A DNA stretch of 64,000 bases from Rhipicephalus microplus. Taxonomy: Eukaryota > Arthropoda > Arachnida > Ixodida > Ixodidae. The stretch is from NCBI RefSeq assembly GCF_043290135.1, contig NC_134701.1, positions 96,366,202 through 96,430,201 on the forward strand, read 5' to 3'. Positions within the stretch are counted from its first letter, which is position 1; each line of letters starts with the position of its first letter. The notes under the pieces are model-generated. The model ran no database searches, was not told the origin of the DNA, and saw only the letters and a list, made by a program, of their open reading frames with translations. Both the position numbers and the translations under genes were made by a program. This document shows, piece after piece, positions 53,303-63,787 of this stretch.

Positions 53303-53850
53303 CCCCGCAGGGGCGCCTGCGCAAGTAGGCGTTTGGTGTGTAGCGACACCACGGACCCGAGCTAACGGGGGAGTTTCTACTCCCTCCCACGCCTAGCCGT
53401 GCGTGGCTTTGCCGTGTCCGGGGAAAAGGGGATCCTGGGGGTTGAGCCGACGCTGGGTGATTGGACCGTTAAGGCCCACCGGCAGAGGCAACACACCCCT
53501 TTGGCCCTGGCTTCACGTAGACGGCACCCTTGAGCTGACCCACCCAGGGGAAATCGGCAGTCGCCTTTTCCTATCTCTCTCTTCCTATATCTTAGACTTT
53601 TCTCGTCTTTAAATCTGTCCTGTCTTCTTCTCCCTTCCATTTACTTCCGATTTTTCCTGGCGGCAAGGGTTAACCTTGTGTAATTACTCAACCTTGAGTA
53701 GTTATATTTGGTTATAGTGGCAATGTACGGCTGGCGTCTGCAGCCTTATGCTATTAAGTGCTTCAGCGTCCCCTGGTTGGACTCCATGGTGGGTGGTCGC
53801 CATTGCTGCCGAAAAAAAAAAGTACACTACTATGGGAACACCTGCATTTC
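53303..53850 (+). promoter_or_regulatory. 5' UTR / internal promoter region of the full-length LINE
   Basis: The GC-rich leader starts CCCCGCAGGGGCGCCTGCGC. It includes AGGGGATCCTGGGGGTTGAG and then a pyrimidine-rich stretch (53565-53640) before the ORF1 start region. LINEs of this kind carry an internal promoter here. No TATA box is expected, and the exact start site is inferred from the target duplication. Confidence 0.55.
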
Positions 53851-55019
53851 CCCGTCTCCTAGATCGTCTTCCGCCTAAGAGGGGACGCACCGATGACATA
53901 TCAATTTTCAGCCAACCCAGACAATGCTTTCCCAAATTCCATGTTGTGCACAGCAAAAACCCAACAAAACAAGCCAGAGCCATATCTCCATTTCTTGTTG
54001 ATAAATCTCTGACTGAAGTCTTTGGCCCAGGATACAAGGTTACAAAGATGGCTAGCGGAGACCTTCTTCTTGAGCTGCCTGAAAAACACCACTATGAAAA
54101 ACTTGGCACTCTCGTAGCATTTGGTAATATCCCAGTATCTGTTTCACCTCACAGATCAATGAACACCTCACGCGGAGTTGTTTCAGAAGCAGACCTTCTT
54201 GAAATGCCTGAACAGGAACTGCTTGAAGGGTGGAAAGAGCAAAATGTCACAGATGTGAAAAGAATCGTCATCAGACGAGACAATAAAGAAATACCTACCT
54301 AACATTTAATACTCACCTTCGCATCTAGCACACTGCCTTCATCTATAGACACAGGCTACATCAAACTATCTGTCCGTCCCTACATTCCCAATCCAAGACG
54401 GTGTTATAAATGTCAACGATTTGGTCATGGCTCGCAGAACTGCCAGGGTCAGGAAACTTGTGCAAGATATGGTAGCCACGGCCACCCATCTGATAACTGT
54501 GTTACTACGCCCCACTGCGTGAATTGTGACGGGGAACACGCCGCGTATTTGCGTTCGTGTCCTAACTGGAAAAAAGAAAAAGAAATCATCACTCTTAAAG
54601 TCAAAGAAAACATCACATTCAAAGAAGCAAGACGAAGAGTGTCGCCATTTTACGGCACAACATATGCTGATGCGGCGCGTCAGGGGGCAACGCCACACCA
54701 GCCCTCGCCACCCCTTCGGCCAGCGCAGAGTGAGCCATCGGCTGTGGCACCTGCCCCCAAGGCGGCTGTAGCCCAAGCTACACCGCCTACTCTCAAACAG
54801 AGACCGGAGACTCCAGAGTCTTCGGGTCTCAAGGCCTCCCCTCACCAGGCGAGGCCCAAAATCCGAACTAACAGCCCGCACGTGCGGGCATCCAGTGCCT
54901 CCGAGGAGGCAATGGATACAACGGTACCCTTGGTACCAAAAGAGCGGCGCGCCTCCTTGGAGCGTGCCAAGAAAAATAAAAAACCAATAACGGGGCCGGA
55001 CGACCGTCCTGCCACCTGA
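53850..55019 (+). pseudogene. LINE ORF1 (gag-like), one nonsense codon
   Basis: The frame is open from 53748; a likely start is ATG at 53832 (MGTPAFPRLLDRLPPKRGRT). It has one TAA at 54300-54302, and the same frame continues to 55019. An RNA-recognition-like middle region (VTKMASGDLLLELPEKHHYE) is followed by three Cys/His motifs: CYKCQRFGHGSQNC, CARYGSHGHPSDNC and CVNCDGEHAAYLRSC. The second has Tyr where the second Cys is expected. A Pro/Ala-rich C-terminus ends in KNKKPITGPDDRPAT. It is the nucleic-acid chaperone of the LINE particle. Confidence 0.85.
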
Positions 55020-55084
55020 ATTAACGAGCTCACTCCAACACAGGATACTCTTTGTACACACAGCAGCATCTCTTTTGTTTAAAT

Positions 55085-58000
55085 ATGCAGACAGAAATAT
55101 TACAGTGGAACACCCGAGGCCTTCTTCGAAACCTTGATGACTTACAAGAACTCCTCCATAAACACAATCCAAGAGTGCTGTGTGTACAAGAGACACACTT
55201 AAAACGAACTAACACAAACTTTTTACGTAACTACATAATCTTCCGAAAGGATAGAGATGATGCCATGCTACCATCCGGTAGTGTAGCGGTTATAGTAAGT
55301 CAAGGTGTAGCATGCACACAATTACCCCTTCAAACTTCCCTCGAGGCGGTGGCTGTCCGAGCAGTTATTCTAAACAAACTTGTCACTGTCTGCTCTTTGT
55401 ACATACCTCCGCACCACCGTCTCGAAAAACTTCAATTCCAGTCTTTAATAGACGAACTACCTGAACCTTATCTGGTCCTTGGTGACCTGAACGCACATAA
55501 TGGTCTGTGGGGTGACTCTCGCTGTGATGCCCGAGGTCGCCTCATTGAACAATTCCTCATTTCATCGGGTGCTTGTCTGTTGAATAGGAAAGAGGCAACA
55601 TAGTATAACCTTGCCAACAAAACTTACTCTTCCATAGACCTCAGTATCGCATCTCCTTCACTTGTACCATTACTTCAGTGGAAAGTCATAAATTATCCAT
55701 ACGGAAGTGACCATTTCCCTTTAGTTTTGAGTACAACAATAATAAATGAATGTCCTCCACATGTTCCCCAATGGCTGGTAAACAAAGCCAACTGGGAACA
55801 ATTTCAAAAGCTTACTCACCTAAATTGGACTGACATCTGCGAGTTAGGCATAGATGAAGCTGTGCAGTACTTCACAGCTTTTCTTACTGACGCAGCAACC
55901 AAGTGCATTCCACAAACATCTGGACTGCCCGGCAAACGACACATTCCGTGGTGGAACACTGAGTGTCAGAATGCGCGAAAGGAACAGAACAGGGCATGGA
56001 GATTGCTGCGGAACTCGCCGACTGCGGAAAACCTTGAGATCTTTAAGAAAATAAAATCTCGAGGCAGGAGAACGCGCCGGCAGGCCAGAAGAGAAAGTTG
56101 GCACAAGTTTTTATCAGGGATAAATTCATATACACAAGAGGCCAAAGTCTGGAACATGGTCGGTAGGATAGCAGCAAAACAAGTACACACACTTCCACTC
56201 GTAAACACTCAGGGTGATACCTTGGAAGACCAGGCAAACTTCCTCGGTGCACACTTTGAACGGGTATTCAGCTCGTCCCACTATACTGACACTTTCCAAA
56301 AATACAGAAGAAGAATAGAAAAGCAGAAACTAGAACACAAATCCACTAGATACGAGGCATATAACCAAGCTTTCAGTGTAGCTGAGCTCCGAACATCTCT
56401 AAACTCCTGCAGTACTTCTGCCCCAGGTTCTGACCGTGTGGTGTATGAAATGTTAAAAAACCTACCAGCCGAAACACGAAAAACCTTACTTTGTTTGTAC
56501 AATGCTATCTGGTTTTCTGGCACTATCCCTACCTCCTGTAAAGAGGCTATTATTATTCCCATTTTGAAAGAGGGCAAGGACCCTTCTTTAGCTTCAAGTT
56601 ATAGGCCTATTGCACTTACAAGCTGCTTGTGCAAAGTCTTCGAAAAAATGATAAACTGCCGACTTGTACATATCCTTGAAACAAACAATTTGCTCGACCC
56701 ATTTCAGTGCGGGTTTGGAGAAAGCAGATCCACCACAGACCACCTTGTTCGTATCGAGGCACAGATCAGAGACGCCTTCGTCCATAAACAATATTTTCTC
56801 TCTGTGTTCCTCGATATCGAAAAGGCCTATGATACAACATGGCGTTTTGGAATTCTAAGAGATCTGTCCCACCTTGGTGTGCGCGGAAGAATGTTTCATA
56901 TAATCGAAAGTTACCTGTCAAACCGGACATTCCATGTCCGTGTGGGCAGTGTTCTCTCCCAAACATTTGTCCAGGAAACAGGCGTGCCACAAGATGGTGT
57001 GCTTAGTTGCACACTTTTTATTATCAAAATGAATTCTTTGTACTTGTCCATCCCCCACAGTATGTTCTATTGTACATATGTCGACGACGTTCAGCTTGGC
57101 TTCAAGTCATGCAACTTGGCAATGTGTGAGCGGCAGGTTCAGCTGGGCTTAAACAAGGTCTCCAAATGGGCAGATGAAAACGAATTTCGACTTGACCCAC
57201 AAAAAAGCACGTGTGTCTTGTTCTCTCGAAAGAGAGGCATGCACTCTGAACCTGACATTCGACTGAACGGGCAACGTCTGTCCGTCAAAGCCGAACATAA
57301 ATTCTTAGGCTTAATCATGGACAACAAGCTGACCTTCGTTCCGCACATCAAGAATTTAAAAATAAAATGTTTAAAGCCATGAATGTTATAAAAGTGCTGT
57401 CACGTACTACTTGGGGTAGTGATAGGCAATGCCTCATAAATCTGTATCGAAGCCTCATTCGCACCCGCTTAGATTATGGGGCCGTTGTTTATCAGTCTGC
57501 AACTCAAAGTGCTTTAAAGATGCTGGACCCCGTGCACCATTTGGGCATTCGCCTTTCTACGGGTGCTTTTCGCACCAGCCCCGTAGAAAGCCTTTATGTT
57601 GAGTCAAATGAGTGGTCGCTTCATCTGCAGAGAACTTATATGTCTTTTGTTTATTTCCTTAAGGTGAAAGCAGATAAAAAGCACCCCTCATACTCTACTA
57701 TTAATAATTTGTCGAGCTCATTTCTGTTTCAAAACAGGCCTTCGATGAGGCAGCCCTTCTCAGTTCGCCTGAAAAGTCTAGCCGAGGAAACTGGAGTCTC
57801 ACTAGAACACAGTTTAATGGCTCCTGTAGCATATCCGCCACCGTGGCAATGGCAGACTATAGACTGCGATGTGTCCTTTCTAGAAGTTACAAAACATGCG
57901 CCTATTGCCCATATCCGAACATACTTCCTGGAACTTCAACACAAATACACACGTCCTGAGTTCTTTACAGATGCTTCCAAGTCCAACTCCTCTGTGTCCT

Positions 58001-58804
58001 ACGCTGCTGTCGGCCCATCCTTTTCGGATGCTGGCCCTCTACATCCAAGCACAAGTATCTTCACAGCAGAAGCTTACGCGATACTTGTGGCAGCTAAACA
58101 CATCAAACAACTACAAATACAAAAAGCAGTAATTTATACAGACTCCCTCAGTGTGGTAACGGCTCTGCACAGTCCTAAAAAACATAAAAACCCGGTCCTT
58201 GTCTCACTTTACTCCATTTTGTGCACACTCTACACACTAAAACAACATGTTGTAGTGTGCTGGGTGCCAGGGCACCGTGAGATCCAAGGCAATGTGAGGG
58301 CGGATCAGCTTGCTGCATCCATCCACAAAAGCACTGGCCCTACACCCATATTAATCCCGGCCCTTGATCTTAAGCCGTCTTCTCAAACGAAACATCAGGG
58401 ACTACTGGCAGAGCAAGTGGGATACACACACACAAAACAAACTACACATTATTAAGCCGCACCTTGGTCATTGGCTGCCAGTATCAAAATCGCGTCATAC
58501 AGAGGTTATACTAACGAGACTCAGGATAGGACACGCATACACGATACACACATATCTTTTGTCTGGTGGCGATCCACCATTGTGTGACAGATCTGGTGAA
58601 TCATTAACCGTCCTTCACGTGTTAATCCAGTGTAAGCACCTAGAAATTATAAGAAAACAGCATTTTCCATTACCCTACCGACAACATATACCTTTACACC
58701 CTGCAATGTTCATTGGTAGGGAACCGCTTTTTAGTCATAAATCATTGTTAGCGTTTTTAAAAGAAATTCATAGTTTTCATATCATATACCCGGGCATTCC
58801 GTAG
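55085..58804 (+). pseudogene. LINE ORF2: endonuclease, reverse transcriptase, RNase H, Cys/His tail
   Basis: Starts at ATG 55085 (MQTEILQWNTRGLLRNLDDL). Endonuclease: VLCVQETHLK, YLVLGDLNAHNGLWG, GSDHFPLV. A TAG at 55601-55603 lies between the last two. RT: APGSDRVVYEMLKNL, VFLDIEKAYDTTWRFG, ETGVPQDGVLSCTLF (PQG is PQD), YVDDVQLGF. A frame shift occurs near 57370. RNase H (57958 onward): FFTDASKS, FTAEAYAILVA, IYTDSLSVV, CWVPGHREIQGNVRAD, with all catalytic positions kept. A second frame shift near 58370 leads to the C-terminal part, LTVLHVLIQCKHLEII, ending at 58804. About 1240 codons, near the family's usual size. Confidence 0.88.
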
Positions 58805-59160
58805 CACGACCTCTCCAGGGAGGTTTTTGCTGCGGTGGCTACACAAGAAAGCACTTGCCTCGCAGCCCTTGGACGCAAGGGTATGAACCAGTGAGGCACT
58901 TGTGCTAATGCCATACATATACACCATCGTTTTTTATTATCACCAACTTTTGTTATCTATTCACACCACACACACCTTTCACGGCATGGTCATGATTTTA
59001 TTACTTGTACGTTTTTACCCGCCGTACCGCGAGGAATTTTATGGCCCTTATACAGCCGCTAATCACAATCATTGTCCACATTCCTTGTCGCATGAACTGG
59101 CGCTCTTTGGCCATCAAATGGCCCTTGCGCCAAAAAAACACCATATATCATCATCATCAT
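58805..59160 (+). other. 3' UTR and (ATC)n tail of the full-length LINE
   Basis: The UTR is about 345 bases and ends GCGCCAAAAAAACACC, then ATATATCATCATCATCAT. The ATC tail in place of poly(A) fits I/LOA/R1-type LINEs. The target duplication follows directly. Confidence 0.8.
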
Positions 59161-59172
59161 CTTAGTTTGTGT

Positions 59173-59412
59173 TGGAAGGCCAAACTGCACCTGAATGATA
59201 TTGTATTATCTGGAGTCACCAACAAACCAATCTACATTAACGATCATCTCACCCCCGAAAATAAGGCGCTATTTTCTCAGGCACTAGTTCTAAAGAAGTC
59301 CAACAACTGGAAGTTCTTGTGGACAGACAACTGTCAGATAAAGGCCAGACGGACTACAGAGAGTAAGGTGCTCCGCATCACTTGTGAAGCCGACCTATCC
59401 AAAATCTGTTAG
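59173..59412 (+). pseudogene. CR1 LINE ORF1, C-terminal part
   Basis: The open frame DIVLSGVTNKPIYINDHLTP, ALFSQALVLKKSNNWKFLWT and CQIKARRTTESKVLRITCEA ends at 59412. The 'I-Y-I-N-x-x-L-T-x-x-N-K-x-L...W-K-F-L-W' pattern is the conserved C-terminus of CR1 ORF1 proteins (FP-like). The N-terminal domains are absent in the available sequence. It ends 54 bp before ORF2. Confidence 0.7.
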
Positions 59413-59466
59413 AAATTCACTATAAATTCTGATTTACTCCTTTGTGTCACTTAGGTCGATTCACCT

Positions 59467-62325
59467 ATGGCTGCTTATTTTTCTACAGACAATCTTAACA
59501 GGTTTCTTTCGCCTACGTTCCACTCAGCAATTCATATTAATGCAAGAAGCATCCGGAAGCATTTCGACGATATACAACTTCTTTTATCCGCTCTTGACAA
59601 CCCTTTTTCACTTATCGGTATCTCTGAAACCTGGCTTAACGATGACGACAAAAATCTATTTGATCTTCCTTCGTATAAGTCTGAATATTCGCATAGAGCA
59701 AACAACAATCATGGTGGCGTTGCTGTTTATATCAAGTCGAACGTACACTATAATCGACGATACGACATAGAGTTAGATGTCATTGATTGCGAAAGTGTTT
59801 GGGTTCAACTTAACTACGATTTTCTTAAACTTGACAACAAGAGCTTCATCTTTGGGTGCATTTATCGATCCCCATCTTCATCAGTGAAAAATTTCTGTGA
59901 AGCCCTCCAAAACGTAATGCACACATTGGCTCTCAATCACGCAAATGTAGTGATCATGGGTGACTTTAATATTAATTTGCTTGACCTTTCTTCTCCTAGT
60001 TCTTTGAACTACTCCAGTGTTTACCAGAGTTTTGGCTACGAATGTTTAATATCCATTCCCACGCGCTGCATCAATAACGGAAGTACCCTGATCGATCATG
60101 CACTCTCTAACTTATCTGTAGCACCGGATGCAGGGGTTCTTAAGGTCGACATCAGTGACCATTACCCGATTTTCGTGCGCTTCAACTGCCACGCTACGCC
60201 AACTAGCATATTTTTCATTAGGCAACTTCTAGACAGGGAGTCGTTCATTCACGATGTTATGTCCACTGACTGGTCCTCACTAATATGCTTAGATGATCCA
60301 CAAATGGCCTACACAGAATTTTCATCCATATTATTGTCCTATATTCAGCGCCATACTCAGGTTTATAAATGTAAAAAAGTTTACGCCAGTCCTCAGAACC
60401 CTTGGATTACTGAAAAGCTATTGAAGCAGCTAAGAGCCAAAGAGAACCTTTATAGAAAAACAAAACGAAAACCTTTTAATATAAACCTGATTGCACGTTA
60501 CAAAAGACTTTGCAACACCCTTACATTACAACTGAAAAATGCTAAAAAACAATATTATGAACGAAAGGTTAATGAAGCTGGTTCAAACATAAAGAAAAAG
60601 TGGGAAATTGTCAACTCTTTTTTGAACAGGAAGGGCTGTCTCTCTAGCATCACCACCATTAATTATAAAAATGTTAAGTATGATAGCCCGTTAGAGATTG
60701 CTGAAGCTTTCAGTGACTACTTCTTTAACACTGACGTCATCCCTGATGCTGATTATCAGCTTCCCCTTTCTCGTCTGCCACAATCATTCTTCTTATTTCC
60801 TACCACATGTCAGGAAGTACATGATGTCATTCGAAACCTGAACACAACAAGTGCTGGCCCTGATGGTATTTCCCCAACAAACGTAAAATTAATTGCACAT
60901 GCTGTTTCTGATATTTTATCATCCATAATTAACTTAGCTTTCAAAACTGGTATTTTCCCTGTAGAATTGAAAAGTGGCAAAGTTGTTCCTGTGCTTAAAA
61001 AAGGGGACCGTACACAAATATTTAATTATCGACCCATTTGCATCATACCTTTCTTTAGCAAAGTATTCGAAAAATTGCTCGAAAATCGCCTGTCCAAATA
61101 CCTCCATAAATTTCAGGTTCTTTCACTTTCGCAATTTGGTTTTCGTCAAGACTATTCTACTGAACTCGCTCTGTTATCTTTAACCGAAAAGCTAAAGAGA
61201 GCAATAGATAAGGGCTTATATGCAGGTTCTGTTTTCATTGATTTTACCAAAGCATTCGACACTATAAACCACTACATTCTTTTCTTGAAGCTTGAAGCCA
61301 TTGGCGTAACTGGTCCTGCACTAATGTTAATAAAAAATTACCTACTCAATAGAAGTCAAGTTGTAAGTCTGTCAGGTTTTCAATCTACACCGAAGGTAAC
61401 AAATATTGGAGTCCCTCAAGGTTCTATCCTCGGCCCACTTCTCTTCATAATCTATATCAATGACCTACCAACTTCGCTTACCACTTCAGAGTCCTTACTT
61501 TACGCAGATGACACAACAATTATTAACACTGATAAATGCCTCCGATCTCTGACACAGAAATTAAATAATGATCTTTCAAGCTTGACTGCTTGGTGTTTCC
61601 ATAATAAGCTACAAATCAATCCCACCAAAACTAAGTTCGTTGTTTTTCACTCTCACCAACGTGAACATAATCATATCCCGCCAATATTTATAAATCAATT
61701 TGCAATTGAAGCTGATGAGGAGGCCACTTTCTTGGGTATACAACTTGACCGCAACTTGAAATTTCTTTCGCACATTGCTCTCCTACGACGAAAAATGGCT
61801 TACGGCATACGTGTTCTGCTTAAAGCCCGTGATATATTTTCCCAACCTACATTACTTTCATTGTACTACGCTTTCATTCATTCTCACCTTAATTACTGTA
61901 TCACATCCTGGGGCAATACTTACAGTAGTCATCTTGTTTTCCTCCAAACTATGCAAAATCAATCTATTAGAATACTTACCCATAGTCACCATCGCTGTAA
62001 TGCTATAGCACTCCTACAAGCCAACAACATCCTCACGGTCTGTGATACTTTCAAATACAAACTAGGAATATTACTGTACAAGCAAATCAACAATCTGCTT
62101 CCTGTGTCCATTATCCCTCCATCTAATCTAGTGAATACTAACCTGACTAGATTTGCCCACAATCGGAATTTAATCCTACCAAGGGTTCAGAATAATTATG
62201 GGAAACAAACAATTTACTTCAATGGAATCCATTTCTGGAATACTATACCTCCTGCAATCAAAACATCGCAATCCATTGGCAAATTCAAAAAAGAACTGAA
62301 GTCGTTCCTCTCATCACAATCATGA
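59467..62325 (+). CDS. CR1-type LINE ORF2: APE endonuclease and reverse transcriptase, intact
   Basis: 952 codons without a stop, from MAAYFSTDNLNRFLSPTFHS to KELKSFLSSQS. Endonuclease (about residues 20-230): INARSIRKHFDDI, LIGISETWLND (Glu), VVIMGDFNINLLD (Asp/Asn), STLIDHALSN and VDISDHYPIFV (catalytic His). RT (about 460-730): SAGPDGISPTNVKLIAHAVS, VFIDFTKAFDTINHYILFLK (Asp), NIGVPQGSILGPLLFIIYIN, SLLYADDTTIIN (YADD). Post-RT: ATFLGIQLDRNLKFLSHI and the C-terminal IHFWNTIPPAIKTSQSIGKF. All catalytic motifs are intact, so the enzyme could be functional. It makes a first-strand nick and copies RNA at the target. With ORF1 incomplete, this copy itself is probably not fully autonomous. Confidence 0.92.
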   Translation: MAAYFSTDNLNRFLSPTFHSAIHINARSIRKHFDDIQLLLSALDNPFSLIGISETWLNDDDKNLFDLPSYKSEYSHRANNNHGGVAVYIKSNVHYNRRYDIELDVIDCESVWVQLNYDFLKLDNKSFIFGCIYRSPSSSVKNFCEALQNVMHTLALNHANVVIMGDFNINLLDLSSPSSLNYSSVYQSFGYECLISIPTRCINNGSTLIDHALSNLSVAPDAGVLKVDISDHYPIFVRFNCHATPTSIFFIRQLLDRESFIHDVMSTDWSSLICLDDPQMAYTEFSSILLSYIQRHTQVYKCKKVYASPQNPWITEKLLKQLRAKENLYRKTKRKPFNINLIARYKRLCNTLTLQLKNAKKQYYERKVNEAGSNIKKKWEIVNSFLNRKGCLSSITTINYKNVKYDSPLEIAEAFSDYFFNTDVIPDADYQLPLSRLPQSFFLFPTTCQEVHDVIRNLNTTSAGPDGISPTNVKLIAHAVSDILSSIINLAFKTGIFPVELKSGKVVPVLKKGDRTQIFNYRPICIIPFFSKVFEKLLENRLSKYLHKFQVLSLSQFGFRQDYSTELALLSLTEKLKRAIDKGLYAGSVFIDFTKAFDTINHYILFLKLEAIGVTGPALMLIKNYLLNRSQVVSLSGFQSTPKVTNIGVPQGSILGPLLFIIYINDLPTSLTTSESLLYADDTTIINTDKCLRSLTQKLNNDLSSLTAWCFHNKLQINPTKTKFVVFHSHQREHNHIPPIFINQFAIEADEEATFLGIQLDRNLKFLSHIALLRRKMAYGIRVLLKARDIFSQPTLLSLYYAFIHSHLNYCITSWGNTYSSHLVFLQTMQNQSIRILTHSHHRCNAIALLQANNILTVCDTFKYKLGILLYKQINNLLPVSIIPPSNLVNTNLTRFAHNRNLILPRVQNNYGKQTIYFNGIHFWNTIPPAIKTSQSIGKFKKELKSFLSSQS

Positions 62326-62818
62326 TCCGGGTAGCTTTCGTCACTTCCGTTAATCTCCTTCCTATTCATACCATCTCAGAACATAGGTGTAAACATCGTT
62401 TCATTACCATTCATTGCTGAAACAGATGTGACATTGATCTTCTGTTCATTATGTATTCCAATGTTTTTCTTTTTTTTTTAACTGAATTGTCCTGAAAGAT
62501 GTATAGACGTGCCGAACTACTTTATTTTTTTATCTTGACCTCATTGGGAATTTTTTGTAAAATTTTAGAGGCACTGCTTTACCTTTCTTTATTGTGTTGA
62601 CTGATTTTGCAATTTTTTCTACATATAGGAGAATTGATTTATTCTTATTTTGTATGTTGTCTGCTTCTGGCTTTTTTTTTTTTTTTTTGTTTTTTTTTTG
62701 CGTTCACTTGGTATTTTTAATTTATCCTTCTTTCAGCTTGCATTGTATTTTTTTTTTGCTTCTTTTTTTACTGCTGTTTGCTATTTCAATATATTTTTTT
62801 TTCTATATTCATTACTGT
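62326..62818 (+). other. 3' UTR of the CR1 LINE
   Basis: A T-rich 3' UTR with several T-runs (62470-62480, 62671-62700, 62749-62810). No coding sequence. It precedes the terminal hairpin. Confidence 0.6.
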
Positions 62819-62856
62819 AGGAGGTCCCGATTCAGTCTTTGACTATGGGACCTCCT
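62819..62856 (+). repeat. Terminal hairpin of the CR1 LINE
   Basis: AGGAGGTCCC (62819-62828) pairs exactly with GGGACCTCCT (62847-62856) around an 18-nt loop (GATTCAGTCTTTGACTAT). It lies about 50 bp before the hexamer tail. 3'-end stem-loops of CR1-type LINEs are where the element's RT recognises its RNA; this is the likely role here. Confidence 0.85.
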
Positions 62857-62906
62857 TCTGTATACTAATAATTTGTAATACTCCTGATGTCATAATAAAA
62901 TCATTT

Positions 62907-62940
62907 CTGACTCTGACTCTGACTCTGACTCTGACTCTGT
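62907..62940 (+). repeat. (CTGACT)n tail
   Basis: About 5.7 copies of CTGACT end the CR1 LINE, in place of poly(A). CR1-clade elements usually end in short tandem repeats made by the RT during priming. Confidence 0.9.
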
Positions 62941-63787
62941 TAAAGGAATAGTGGCAACTGCAGTTGCTGAGATTAAATGTTTTAAATGAAGTTATCAAAT
63001 TTGAAGCAACCTTTTCTGAAGGGACATACTCACAGGTACTATAATTAATTTAGGTACATTAGAAAAGTGTAGCTCTTCCAGATCTATTAGTTGTGATCTT
63101 GTAGGATCTGAGTAAAATGCGCTCACAATTTTTACTTCCGCGAACACTGATCGGTGTGCAAGGTTTCTTCTCGGGTAAGACAATACCAAAAATTTGCAAG
63201 AGCTGCACGTATCTATAAGCAAAGTCGGTAATTACCTGGGGCACACACGCCAGACGGATGTTAAAAGAAGATTTCGCCGGTCACAGAAAGATGCACGCGC
63301 TCAATCGTAACTACCGCAAGCGCGCCACACATGCTATTCTATGAACGCTCGCGAAAGCTATCCCTCCCCGGTGGCGTCGCAGCGGTGGTTCGGGAATTAG
63401 ACCTGTCACGCCGGTTTTGGAACACGCAGCGGGCCGTACTCGTGCGCTCTTTCATCCAGCGGCCGTGGTCCTGCATACACGGAAGCAGCATGTGATAGTG
63501 CAAGAATCATTCAAGGCGACGTGTTTAATTTGTGCGATCTGTCGCTTGGATAGAAGTACCAAGGTTGATAGAAATAATAAAACATACAAAGGGAATATGT
63601 GTGTGTGTAATTTATATTTTTTAACCTCGTATTGAGCTACATGCGAGGCTGAGCTGCCTTCATTTCATTTTGGTTGGTGTTCTTGCCATTCTCGCATCGT
63701 ACCGGTGCCAGCCCTGGCAACGCTTAGCGTGCTTTGGTGCATCGTTCCTTAGAGCAGTTGCAGCGGTGCAACGCTGTGTATCGTGGT
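62941..63787. other. Non-coding stretch
   Basis: No gene recognised. Overlapping short open frames on minus (62995-63244) and + (63417-63635) have no family match. Confidence 0.4.

Larger units (their letters stand above)
53303..59160 (+). mobile_element. Full-length RNase H LINE (I/LOA-like group), 5.86 kb
   Basis: The element has a 5' UTR (53303-53850), ORF1, ORF2, a 3' UTR and an (ATC)n tail (59149-59160). ATCTTAGTTTGTGT precedes it (53289-53302) and follows it (59159-59172), a target duplication of 12-14 bp; the first two bases may belong to the tail. Only one stop in ORF1, and one stop plus two frame shifts in ORF2, are visible. It is inserted just upstream of a CR1-type LINE. Confidence 0.92.
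59173..62940 (+). mobile_element. CR1-type LINE with intact ORF2 and hexamer tail
   Basis: The 3' part of ORF1 (to 59412), an intact ORF2 (59467-62325), a T-rich 3' UTR, a terminal hairpin (62819-62856) and a (CTGACT)n tail (62907-62940) are present. The 5' part is missing or lies left of the younger LINE inserted at 59160; the sequence before 53303 does not continue ORF1 convincingly. Endonuclease and RT without RNase H, and a short repeat tail instead of poly(A), agree with the CR1 clade. Confidence 0.85.

Noticed and set aside
54366..55196. 276-codon open frame on minus
   Set aside because: Antisense shadow of LINE ORF1 and the start of ORF2; composition follows the sense strand and no domain is seen.
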